A DNA stretch of 64,000 nt, taken from assembly GCA_930990965.1 (NCBI GenBank), contig CAKNRQ010000001.1, positions 62,001 through 126,000 of the forward strand. Reading direction: 5' to 3'. Numbering within the stretch: position 1 is the first letter of the stretch; every line of letters begins with the position of its first letter. Shown here one piece after another: positions 52,785 to 60,732 of the stretch. The notes beneath the pieces are model-generated. The model saw nothing but the letters and a program-made list of their open reading frames with translations. It did no database searches and was not told the DNA's origin. This DNA is from an uncultured Clostridia bacterium (GTDB lineage: Bacteria; Bacillota; Clostridia; Oscillospirales; Oscillospiraceae). The position numbers were made by a program, and so were the translations under genes.

Positions 52785-53288
52785 TTGAAAATTTACAAAA
52801 AAATCCTTGATATAATAGAGAAGATTTTAACTGTACTCATAGCAATAGTCTTCGCCGTTATGCTAGTTGCTATAGTCTATCTGGTATTCACCAGATATGT
52901 CCTTCACCATGCTCCATCCTGGTGTGAAGAGTTGGCCAGATTCGGCTTTTTGTACCTGGTATTTTTGACCTGCCCAATTGCGGTCCGCAAGGGTACTCAT
53001 CTTCAGGTCGACTTTATCTCGTCACAGTACCCACCTAAAGTTCATCACGTCGTTTCTATAATAAGCAGTCTGGTAACTATAGGTGTTCTGGCTTTTCTCT
53101 TTTATCAGGCCGGCACACTTGCCCTTGAGGTGACAACTCTGTCCGGCGCAATGCAGCTGCCGTATAAGTATCTCTACGGTATAATGCCTGTTGGGTGCTT
53201 CTTCATGGCACTTTACAGCATTGAGGTTATACTTGACGACATTATGGCTCTTGCCGGACGCGGTACTGGTGAGGAGGTGGCCAAATGA
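52785..53288 (+). CDS. dctQ: TRAP transporter small membrane subunit (DctQ)
   Basis: 167 residues from a TTG start with AGGGGTGA 4 bases upstream. It has four membrane segments and the DctQ pattern SWCEELARFGFLYLVFL, then AVRKGTHLQVDFI. It overlaps dctM by four bases (ATGA). Confidence 0.9.
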   Translation: MKIYKKILDIIEKILTVLIAIVFAVMLVAIVYLVFTRYVLHHAPSWCEELARFGFLYLVFLTCPIAVRKGTHLQVDFISSQYPPKVHHVVSIISSLVTIGVLAFLFYQAGTLALEVTTLSGAMQLPYKYLYGIMPVGCFFMALYSIEVILDDIMALAGRGTGEEVAK

Positions 53289-54568
53289 GCGCTGGTGTGC
53301 TGCTGTTTATAATAATGCTAATACTGGCCTTCATAGGCTTCCCAATTTATGTGGCTCTTGGCGTTGGCGTAATAGTCGCACTGAATGCAGCTGACCTGCC
53401 AATGGTCACGATTCCGCAGAGAATCTTCACAGGCATCAACAGTACTTCCCTGCTGGCCATTCCCTTCTTCATGCTGGCCGGCAACCTGATGGCGAAAGGC
53501 ATCACCAAAAAGTTAATTGACATAGCGAACGCCTTTTGCGGGCATGTCAAAGGCAGCCTTGCAGTTATCACCGTCGTCGCTTCTGCGTTCTTCGGCGCTA
53601 TAACCGGCTCTGCCGTTGCCACCTGCTCCGCAATCGGCGGCATTACCGCAGTGGCCATGCGCGAAGAGGGCTATCCCCGTCCCTTCATCTCCGCGATGAT
53701 TTCCATGTCTTCCATACTCGGCCCGCTGGTCCCACCGAGCATACTGCTCATAGTATTCGCCAGCCTGACCGACACCAACGTCACCCAGCTTTTCCTTGCC
53801 ACCATACCCGCGGCCGTCGTATTCACCATCTTCCTCATCGGCTACGCACTGTACTACGGCAAGAAGCACAATCTGCCCTCTCACGAGAAGGCCCCCTGGT
53901 CTGTGCGCTGGAAGACCCTCAAGGACGGCATCTGGGCTCTCCTTATGCCTGTCATCATCCTCGGCGGTATCTTCGGCGGCATTTTCACCGCCACTGAGGC
54001 CGCAGCTGTTTCCGCAGCTTACGCTCTGATTGTCGGTCTGTTTGTCTACAAGACCATCAAGCTCAAGGACATTATCCCGTCCTTCCTCGAAGCCAGCCTC
54101 TCCACCGCCGTTATACTCATACTCATAGCCTTCTCCAACGCATCCGGCTATGTCATCGTGGCAACCCAGCTTCCCAATCAGATCATGGAGTTCATCACCT
54201 CCATCACGGAGAACAAGTATCTGATACTCCTCATGATCAACATTCTGCTGCTCATCGTAGGCTGCCTCATCGAGGCCAACGCCGCCGAGGTCATGCTTGT
54301 CCCGCTGATGCTGCCTCTGTTCCAGAGCATGGGTGTAAGCATGTTCCAGTTTGCGATGATTTTCTGCTTCAACATGTACCTCGGCCTAATCACGCCGCCT
54401 GTCGGCACCGCTATGCTCCTTGGCAAGCAGATAGCCGGAGCTAGCGTATCTGAAACGTTGAAAGCAGCAGTACCAATGTTTTTGTTTGGCCTAGTGTTGT
54501 TGGTTGTAATAACGTATTTCCCGGCGTTTACAGATTTCTTACCAAGTTTAGCTCAAGCGGGAGGATAA
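53285..54568 (+). CDS. dctM: TRAP transporter large membrane subunit (DctM)
   Basis: 427 residues with about twelve membrane segments and the DctM pattern: LLAIPFFMLAGNLMAKGI near the start, GSAVATCSAIGGIT, SSILGPLVPPSILLIVFA, and a C-terminal LITPPVGTAMLLGKQIAG. It completes the TRAP system with dctP and dctQ and is the last gene of the locus. Confidence 0.94.
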   Translation: MSAGVLLFIIMLILAFIGFPIYVALGVGVIVALNAADLPMVTIPQRIFTGINSTSLLAIPFFMLAGNLMAKGITKKLIDIANAFCGHVKGSLAVITVVASAFFGAITGSAVATCSAIGGITAVAMREEGYPRPFISAMISMSSILGPLVPPSILLIVFASLTDTNVTQLFLATIPAAVVFTIFLIGYALYYGKKHNLPSHEKAPWSVRWKTLKDGIWALLMPVIILGGIFGGIFTATEAAAVSAAYALIVGLFVYKTIKLKDIIPSFLEASLSTAVILILIAFSNASGYVIVATQLPNQIMEFITSITENKYLILLMINILLLIVGCLIEANAAEVMLVPLMLPLFQSMGVSMFQFAMIFCFNMYLGLITPPVGTAMLLGKQIAGASVSETLKAAVPMFLFGLVLLVVITYFPAFTDFLPSLAQAGG

Positions 54569-54632
54569 CTTGAACCTGATTTTGCAGTTTTTCGCAGGTT
54601 TCTTGAGCTGCAAACTGCTTCTTTCCCCGCAG

Positions 54633-54662
54633 CGGCCCAGTGCACTGATGTGCACTGGGCCG
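54633..54662 (+). terminator. Terminator after dctM
   Basis: CGGCCCAGTGCAC and GTGCACTGGGCCG form a perfect 13-bp stem with a 4-base loop, followed by TTTGT. Confidence 0.8.
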
Positions 54663-54681
54663 TTTGTCTGTGTAAAAATAT

Positions 54682-54727
54682 TTGTGTCAGCTACACATAG
54701 CGTGATATAATAAACTAAATATTAGTT
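54682..54727 (+). promoter_or_regulatory. Promoter and dyad of the ArsR gene
   Basis: TTGTGT (54682-54687), 18 bases, TATAAT (54706-54711, with an extended TG). The dyad AACTAA-ATA-TTAGTT (54713-54727) overlaps the transcription start, a typical ArsR operator position. Confidence 0.6.
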
Positions 54728-54744
54728 ATTTAGGAGGACCAACC

Positions 54745-55146
54745 TTGCCTTACGAAAATTTACCGCATGACCACGGTGGTGACGTAGCGCACATAATGGA
54801 GCACATGCCAACTGACGCTGCCCTTCAGACCGTAGCAGATGTTTTTAAACTTATGGCCGACACCAGCCGTATACGTATATTCTGGCTGCTGTGCCACTGC
54901 GAAGAGTGTGTAATAAACATCTCCGCGCTGGTGGAGATGTCCTCCCCCGCCGTTTCGCACCACCTGCGTCAACTTAAAACCGGCGGGCTGATTGTCTCCC
55001 GCAGAGTTGGCAAAGAAGTCTACTATAAGGCTTCGGACAAGCCTCAGGCAAGGCTGCTACATCACGTTATAGAAGAGCTAGTGGAAATAACTTGCCCCGA
55101 TTGCGCAGAGGCTCACACTCATGGAGCTAAGAAACTTGATAAATAG
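54745..55146 (+). CDS. ArsR/SmtB-family metal-sensing repressor
   Basis: 133 residues from a TTG after AGGAGG. The winged helix reads MADTSRIRIFWLLCHCEECVI, then SPAVSHHLRQLKTGGLI and VYYKASD. Metal-site candidates: His-rich N-terminus (LPHDHGGDVAHIMEHM), the Cys-rich HCEEC, and a C-terminal CPDCAEAHTH. It resembles Zn/Cd sensors of the SmtB/CzrA/CadC group. It may control its own operon and perhaps the unlinked HMA-ATPase operon at 44364-46539. Confidence 0.9.
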   Translation: MPYENLPHDHGGDVAHIMEHMPTDAALQTVADVFKLMADTSRIRIFWLLCHCEECVINISALVEMSSPAVSHHLRQLKTGGLIVSRRVGKEVYYKASDKPQARLLHHVIEELVEITCPDCAEAHTHGAKKLDK

Positions 55147-55801
55147 CTTCGTTATAGAAGATGCGCAGTCACTTGAGCATGCAGTGCAAAACTGTGGCCT
55201 GCTGCCATTTTTCCGCTGCGATGTGCCCGGCTTCTCGGTTGAGGAGCTCACACCTATAGAATACTGGTTTGTCTCTGACACAGACGGGCCATGGGAGTGG
55301 CGCATGGATTTGGCGGCGCAAGGAAATGTGGCCTACGGCAAGCTCTTCGCCGGAAAGGCAGGCTTTTGCTCGCTGGACTACTATCCCGACCTCGTCAACT
55401 ACCGGCGCGACGGCTACGACTTCGACGCACGCTGGGAGGATGGGCTGGCAAACTACCGCGACAAGCAGATAATAGACGCGCTCACCAAGTTTGGTCCCAT
55501 GCTCACCCGGGAACTGCGTGCAGCCTCCGGCGTTGACAAGGGCTTTGAGACCTGCCTCACACGTTTGCAAATGCAGACCTACATAACGGTGGCGGGTTTC
55601 GAATACCTGCACGACAAGCATGGAGTACCATACGGCTGGGGCGTGGCCCGCTATGCTCTCAGCGAGAGTGTATTTGGTGAAGCGTTGACACGTTCAGCGT
55701 ACATGCGCCCGCCGGCCGAGTCACATAGCCGGCTGATGGACCGGCTGAGAGAACTATGTCCCGGATCCGACAGCAAAGCGCTGCTCAAACTCATAAAATA
55801 A
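55121..55801 (+). CDS. Winged-helix-like protein, AlkZ-related
   Basis: 226 residues, starting inside the ArsR gene (26-base overlap) after GAGG. It has GPWEWRMDLAAQGNVAYGKL, then DKQIIDALTKFGPMLTRELR as a probable winged helix, and a C-terminal helical part. It resembles proteins named AlkZ-related in Clostridia, but lacks the full length of the DNA glycosylase AlkX/AlkZ (about 390-400). Activity on DNA is not shown. Confidence 0.6.
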   Translation: MELRNLINSFVIEDAQSLEHAVQNCGLLPFFRCDVPGFSVEELTPIEYWFVSDTDGPWEWRMDLAAQGNVAYGKLFAGKAGFCSLDYYPDLVNYRRDGYDFDARWEDGLANYRDKQIIDALTKFGPMLTRELRAASGVDKGFETCLTRLQMQTYITVAGFEYLHDKHGVPYGWGVARYALSESVFGEALTRSAYMRPPAESHSRLMDRLRELCPGSDSKALLKLIK

Positions 55802-55804
55802 AAC

Positions 55805-55832
55805 ATCCCGGACGGCTCAAACCGTCCGGGAT
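55805..55832. terminator. Bidirectional terminator
   Basis: ATCCCGGACGG and CCGTCCGGGAT form a perfect 11-bp stem, 6-base loop, between the convergent AlkZ-related and BlaR1-like genes. Confidence 0.8.
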
Positions 55833-55858
55833 ATTATTATAATTATAATGTATGTAAC

Positions 55859-58177
55859 TCAGTCCAGCGGCACAGAAAGCGAGAGAATAGTCTGCTGATC
55901 GTCCTCTCCAAAGGCCGAGAGAGCCTGCTCAAATGCACTCTCATCACTCTGCCTCTGGCTGGCAAGTATTTCAGTCAACCATTCGCTGTAAGCTCCATCG
56001 GAAGCCAGCGCTGTGTACATGACATATATGTCCCTGATGCACTGGTCGTTAGAGCGATCGGTACCGGTCAGCCCGGAGATAGATGCCGTCTCCAAAGCTT
56101 CGAGCAGTGCCTCCCAGCTGTCGTCCGAGGCCTCGCCGAGTTCCGAGTAGTTAACCTGGGAAATAAGCGACTCAGGGCTGATGCCACTTTGCGAGAGCTC
56201 GTAGACGTAGTTTTCATAGTCGTCCCTGCTTATCTGAGCCATATAACCCCAGAGGTCCGGGCGATCAGTGCTGGCCGAGGTGCACTCCCAGTAGTCGCCG
56301 CGGTGCTCAAGTACAACGTAGCGGTCCAGCGAGACCAGTATTTCCTCCGTTACAGCATTGATAATAGCTCCCACCTGTCCGAATGTCTTTATGAAGGCAT
56401 CCTCGTCGCGCGGCGTGCAGCCCACCTGCATATAAGCTATCACACGCTCCGGCTGCGTCATGGCAGCGGCAACAAGAGAAATTTCCTCTATGCTGACACC
56501 GGAGCAACTGGCCGGGTCATCCTCGGCCAAGCCCATGACGAGATTCGAAGCATATGCCCTCACCCATGTGTTCACCACATCGGAGTAAGACTCCGTGTCC
56601 GAATAGACCGTGCGGAACCCTACAATATCAGAGCCCTGGTTTTCGGGCATTGCCGGTGTAGGCGAAGATGTAGCTACGGGGTCTAGAGCCGCGCCATCCG
56701 ACGGGAAGATCACAGTGAAGCATATGTACTCGTCGTCCGCTTCTTCCAACTCGGTTATGTACTCCGGGTTCTTGAAGAAGTTGAGGCTGTTCGCGCCCGT
56801 CCCTCCCCTGACGCCGTTAAACATATATAAAGGCACTTCTTCGTCCAGAGCTACATCGACCGGGTCGCTCATCCATACTGCTCCCCAGGATTCAATATCC
56901 GGCGCTCTATCTCCGAGATTCAGGTTCTCGCGCTCATATGAGCTGCCGTCGTCAAATGTCAGGCCGAACGCTAAGGTTTCAGCGGTCGGGTCAAAGTCGC
57001 AGACAAGCTGCCCGCCTGTACTGCCGTTCATGGCTGTACTGCTGCTTATAAACGCCTCCCACGCCCCGTCTTTGAGCTGATATGCACGTATATACACACT
57101 GTCGGCGCCCTCGGGTGCTGTGAAGTTGAAGACGTTCTCGCCGTTTTGACCCTCTGCCGGGACTATCGACGCCGCAGTAGACGCCGGAGTAGGGCTACTG
57201 GTACTTTCACCGCCGGTGAAACTGCAGGCCGTGGCTGTCATGGCAAGCAGTGCGGCGAGCAATATGGCTATAAAGCTGCGCTTTTTCTTTGTCAGCATTG
57301 CTATCCTCTCCCTTAGTTCTTTAGGTTTGGCGCACATCGTCGTGGCCACAGCCGCGCCGCGTGCGTTTTCACAGGTCAACCTTATGAGCGAGCGGCCGTA
57401 GTTTGCACGCTCAGCCTCTCCCAGCCTCTTGACCGTGCGCTCGTCGCAGGCGAGCTCACAGTCGCGCTTTGAGAGATTCGCCACCCACCAGACCAGCGGG
57501 TTATACCAGTGCAACGCAAGGCACATGCAGCGAAGGGCGCACCAGATATGGTCGCGCTGGGCATAATGCGAGGTCTCATGCGCCAAAGCGTGCCTCAGCA
57601 GGCCCTCATCGCCTGCCACAGCAGGCGTTACGTAGATAACCGGACGGAACAAACCAAATAGACAGGGGCTGTCTACGGCATCAGTCAAATACACCGGCAG
57701 CGTCGAATTCGCGTTTATAAGCCTTTCACGTGAGCGGCGTACTTCGCCCGAAAATTTCAGTCCGGCGCCTATAAAAGTCAGGCCCAGCCCCACGGCCCCC
57801 ATCATCCAAAGCGGAATGAGCAGCTTTTGTATACTCAGCAGCGCTGACATAAAGTTAAACTGTGCCTCGCTGGCATTCTCAGCCACTACCGTGCTTTGGA
57901 CTGCGCCGTCATAATACGCTTCAACGTCTCCGGAAGGCGTAAGTTCCAGGCTGTCAGCGCCGTTTATACGCTCCGAGAGCTGTACAACCGGTGAGCGCTC
58001 AACAACCGTCGCCACGCTGGCGCCGCTTGTTCCGATACTAAATGGTAGCAACAGCCTGAGCATGACCAAGGCCCACACAGCATATTGCACTCGTGCCGTG
58101 AGCTTGCCGCGCAAGGCAAATCGAATTGCCGCTACTGCCAAAATGAGGGCGCTTGAACTGATAATCCATTTAAGCAT
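55859..58177 (-). CDS. BlaR1/M56-family sensor peptidase (second copy)
   Basis: 772 residues. The membrane part contains HALAHETSHYAQRDHIW (His200, Glu201, His204) and KRDCELACDERTVKRLGE. A membrane segment near residue 300 ends ALLAMTATACSFTGGE, followed by a Thr/Pro/Ser stalk and a large outer part without penicillin-binding motifs. It overlaps the BlaI-like gene by 8 bases. It is a paralogue of the sensor at 39702 with a different outer domain. No target gene is obvious. Confidence 0.85.
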   Translation of the reverse strand: MLKWIISSSALILAVAAIRFALRGKLTARVQYAVWALVMLRLLLPFSIGTSGASVATVVERSPVVQLSERINGADSLELTPSGDVEAYYDGAVQSTVVAENASEAQFNFMSALLSIQKLLIPLWMMGAVGLGLTFIGAGLKFSGEVRRSRERLINANSTLPVYLTDAVDSPCLFGLFRPVIYVTPAVAGDEGLLRHALAHETSHYAQRDHIWCALRCMCLALHWYNPLVWWVANLSKRDCELACDERTVKRLGEAERANYGRSLIRLTCENARGAAVATTMCAKPKELRERIAMLTKKKRSFIAILLAALLAMTATACSFTGGESTSSPTPASTAASIVPAEGQNGENVFNFTAPEGADSVYIRAYQLKDGAWEAFISSSTAMNGSTGGQLVCDFDPTAETLAFGLTFDDGSSYERENLNLGDRAPDIESWGAVWMSDPVDVALDEEVPLYMFNGVRGGTGANSLNFFKNPEYITELEEADDEYICFTVIFPSDGAALDPVATSSPTPAMPENQGSDIVGFRTVYSDTESYSDVVNTWVRAYASNLVMGLAEDDPASCSGVSIEEISLVAAAMTQPERVIAYMQVGCTPRDEDAFIKTFGQVGAIINAVTEEILVSLDRYVVLEHRGDYWECTSASTDRPDLWGYMAQISRDDYENYVYELSQSGISPESLISQVNYSELGEASDDSWEALLEALETASISGLTGTDRSNDQCIRDIYVMYTALASDGAYSEWLTEILASQRQSDESAFEQALSAFGEDDQQTILSLSVPLD

Positions 58178-58544
58178 TGCTCTCTCCCTCCATTCGCCTC
58201 AGCATGGCGTACAGCTCGTCAATCTCATTCTTAGGAAGTGACTGATTGCGCGTAAACGTACTCACAAGCTGGCTTAAACTGCCGCGATAGACGCGGTCAA
58301 TGAGGTTTGCAGTCTCACTCATGGCGGCTTCTTCACGCTCTATGGCCGGATAATAAGCTTTTGCCCTGGCCCTGTCTTCCGTGTGCAGCGCACCCTTTTC
58401 TTCTAACCTCCTTAGCAGAGTCAAAGTAGTGCTCCGGCTCCACCCACGGCTCTTGGAGAGCGAGTCAACGCACTCACGCGCAAGCAGACCCGGCTTGCTC
58501 CAAACCAACTCCATGACGGCCCACTCGGCCTCCGTTATTGTCAA
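58170..58544 (-). CDS. BlaI/MecI-family repressor (second copy)
   Basis: 124 residues: TEAEWAVMELVWSKPGLLAR, then SRGWSRSTTLTLLRRLEEKG, then a dimer arm ending EIDELYAMLRRMEGE. It would bind the TACAnnTGTA-like sites at 58564-58605 and be cleaved by the M56 sensor that follows it. Confidence 0.92.
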   Translation of the reverse strand: MTITEAEWAVMELVWSKPGLLARECVDSLSKSRGWSRSTTLTLLRRLEEKGALHTEDRARAKAYYPAIEREEAAMSETANLIDRVYRGSLSQLVSTFTRNQSLPKNEIDELYAMLRRMEGESNA

Positions 58545-58563
58545 ACTGCCCGCCCCCTTTGTC

Positions 58564-58607
58564 TACTCTTGTAAACACAGTATATCACGTCTGTCTACAC
58601 ATGTCAA
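58564..58607 (-). promoter_or_regulatory. Promoter and operators of the second BlaI-BlaR1 operon
   Basis: On the minus strand: TTGACA (58607-58602), 17 bases, TATACT (58584-58579). TACACATGTC (58596-58605) overlaps the -35 and TACTCTTGTA (58564-58573) lies downstream, the same layout as at 42677-42726. Confidence 0.7.
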
Positions 58608-58674
58608 CATTAAAATATGTGAAAACGCGCCGCCAGAAGCTAGGTCCACTCTTGGCGGCGCGTTATTTTAGATT

Positions 58675-59259
58675 TTAAACGGTCAGTACGCCATACACGT
58701 TTGTCCCGACTGCTAAAGTACCGGCGGCATAGTGCCCTACTGCGACGCAGCCCGCGGCGGCGTATCCAGCAGCAACAACCCCGGCAGAAGCTACGCCCAA
58801 AGCCAGAGCGCCGGCAGCGAGAAGTCCGACCGCTACAGGGCCTATTGCTATCAGTCCCAACGCGCACGGCCCCACAGCTATGGCGCCGGTGGCCGCCGTG
58901 CCGATTGCCACTACGCCTCTGGCTCGGAACATACCTCGCCCTATATTTATATGTATAAGCGGCAGACCGAAGAGCGTCCTGCGGCTTTTGTACTCAAAGT
59001 GCCAGCGCCATGGAGCGCATCCCGCCACTTCTTCTGTTTCTGTCTTCTGCCCCTCGCTTTTAGAGTCAAGCCCAACCAGCTCGTCCAGCGAGATCTCAAA
59101 CACACCCGCAAGCTCTACCAGCCTGTCCAAGTCAGGCGTCGATTCGTCCCGCTCCCACTTGCTGACGGTCTGGCGTGTGACGTCTATCATACTGCCCAGC
59201 TCTTCCTGCGAGAGGCCGCGCGACTTTCTCAAATCCATAAGGCGTTCGCCGAATGTCAT
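58675..59259 (-). CDS. XRE regulator with a GxxAx pentad-repeat tail
   Basis: 194 residues from the ATG at 59259 (GGAGGTG upstream). Residues 1-65 are an XRE helix-turn-helix (LSQEELGSMIDVTRQTVSKW). After a linker, residues about 115-194 are fourteen tandem five-residue units of the form GxxAx (GAIAV, GPCAL, GLIAI, GPVAV and so on). The period suggests a regular beta-helix or a membrane-active repeat. The hydrophobic repeat may bind the membrane or assemble the regulator. No known sensor domain was recognised. Confidence 0.85.
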   Translation of the reverse strand: MTFGERLMDLRKSRGLSQEELGSMIDVTRQTVSKWERDESTPDLDRLVELAGVFEISLDELVGLDSKSEGQKTETEEVAGCAPWRWHFEYKSRRTLFGLPLIHINIGRGMFRARGVVAIGTAATGAIAVGPCALGLIAIGPVAVGLLAAGALALGVASAGVVAAGYAAAGCVAVGHYAAGTLAVGTNVYGVLTV

Positions 59260-59400
59260 GAACACACCTCCATTTCGCCCCAATCATAGCACATGGCGCA
59301 ACAGCGCGTCTACCAATCAGCGCAAACAGTGTGTCAACGGAAGTTAACATCGGTGAGTTTTGCCGTAATTTTAAGTCTTAACGTGTATCAGACTCCACAC

Positions 59401-59440
59401 AAAAAATTTTGGAGACAGCTTTTGACTGTCCCCAAAATTT
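59401..59440 (-). terminator. Terminator after tRNA-Thr
   Basis: AAATTTTGGAGACAG pairs with CTGTCCCCAAAATTT (one mismatch); TTTTTTG follows on minus. Confidence 0.8.
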
Positions 59441-59465
59441 CAACCATCCGGTATCATGCCGGGTA

Positions 59466-59541
59466 TGGAGCTGGCAATGTGACTCGAACACACGACCTGC
59501 TGATTACGAATCAGCTGCTCTACCGACTGAGCTATGCCAGC
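59466..59541 (-). tRNA. tRNA-Thr (anticodon CGU)
   Basis: The minus strand forms a full cloverleaf of 76 bases: acceptor GCTGGCA/TGCCAGC, D arm GCTC...GAGC, anticodon arm GCTGA-TTCGTAA-TCAGC (anticodon CGT, reads ACG), T arm GTGTG-TTCGAGT-CACAT, discriminator T and an encoded CCA. Confidence 0.96.
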
Positions 59542-59544
59542 ATT

Positions 59545-59984
59545 GTGTGCCCAAGTATTGTAGCACAAGCCGCTTTTCAAGTCAATCTTTTTGTTTACAT
59601 GAGTTTTCGAGATTATTACAAATTGTAATTACGCGTGAATATTATTTACGAATATGTGACAAACTGTGACAATCCTCTCGATTATTCGCCATTTTTCGCA
59701 ACTGATTTTGTATAACAAGTTCTATTAACACATCTATTAGCGCTGTGATTTTGTGTTTTTTGACATCAAACGTAAAATATTCAGCTTTACATAAATCGGA
59801 TTCAGAACTTGATTCCAGTGAGTTATACACATTTTCAACAGGTTTATCAACAGCGGAGAAATGCCCGTATTTCAGTTGTTTTAGGCTTAATATACATTTA
59901 TTGTCAAACCCGCAAACTCACTTATTTGTGGTTTACTTTTTTACTGTTGATTAACATAACAACACAAATATTCATCTTCGGCGC
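59545..59984. other. AT-rich spacer with DnaA-box-like sequence
   Basis: No gene is supported in these 440 bases, which are much richer in A+T than the flanks. A perfect TTATACACA (59823-59831) is followed by TTTTCAACA and TTTATCAACA, both one or two bases off the DnaA box. Confidence 0.55.
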
Positions 59985-60731
59985 TCACACCCCAACTTGC
60001 TCAACGAAAAGCGCGCGTGTCTTTAGATCTGCACGCATGGAGTGAAACTGGTCTCCCATCACTATTATGTGGTCTACAAATCTTATGCCGACCTCATTTA
60101 GGAGATTCGAGAGTTCACGTGTAAGTTTTATGTCTGCTTCAGATGGATATATGCTGCTGCGCACATGGTTGTGGCATAGCGCAATGGCCGAGGCGTTGCT
60201 TTTGATGGCGGCGTCTATTATGAGTTTCTTGCTGATCGGAGTGCGCGTTGAAGTACCGCGGCTTATCTCCGAAACAGATATAGGACGAAGCATGCTGTCA
60301 AGACAAACCACCCTGGCTATTTCCACCCTCTCGTACATGTAGAGTGAAACAAAGTAGCTGCCCAGCTTGCCGACGTCGTCCAACGACTTTCCGTCTATTT
60401 CGTTGCAGGAGAGCATATAGCGTTTAGCCATATCTGCTACCAGCTTTATCAGCAATGCCGAGGACTCGCCCATGCCTTTGACGCCGGCCAAATCCTGTAT
60501 GCTGGCTTCCAATACCTCACGGAAGCTGCCGAACCGTTCCAAAAGGCTGTGGGCTATGACATTTGTGTCGCGCCTCGGTATGGCATAGCACAAGAGCAAC
60601 TCAAGGGCGTTGATATCGTTGAAGTTCTCCAGTCCGTGTTCGGCATAGCGCTGCTTTAAACGCATACGGTGTCCACTGTGGATATTGGCGTCCGGTTTTG
60701 ACGCCTTGTTATCGCCGCCCTTTGTGCTCAT
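59985..60731 (-). CDS. radC: RadC/JAB-domain protein
   Basis: 248 residues from the ATG at 60731 after GGAGG. It has an N-terminal helix-hairpin-helix part (VKGMGESSALLIKL) and the C-terminal JAB domain with HNHVRSSIYPSEAD, a variant of the usual HNHPSG...S-x-x-D metal site. Its molecular role is unsettled despite the old name. It begins 1 base after tsaD and is the last gene of the polA operon. Confidence 0.9.
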   Translation of the reverse strand: MSTKGGDNKASKPDANIHSGHRMRLKQRYAEHGLENFNDINALELLLCYAIPRRDTNVIAHSLLERFGSFREVLEASIQDLAGVKGMGESSALLIKLVADMAKRYMLSCNEIDGKSLDDVGKLGSYFVSLYMYERVEIARVVCLDSMLRPISVSEISRGTSTRTPISKKLIIDAAIKSNASAIALCHNHVRSSIYPSEADIKLTRELSNLLNEVGIRFVDHIIVMGDQFHSMRADLKTRALFVEQVGV

Positions 60732-60732
60732 T

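Noticed and set aside
59545..59984. Chromosomal replication origin
   Set aside because: Only one exact DnaA box is present and dnaA, dnaN or other origin genes are absent; the flanks are the polA/tsaD operon and a tRNA gene.
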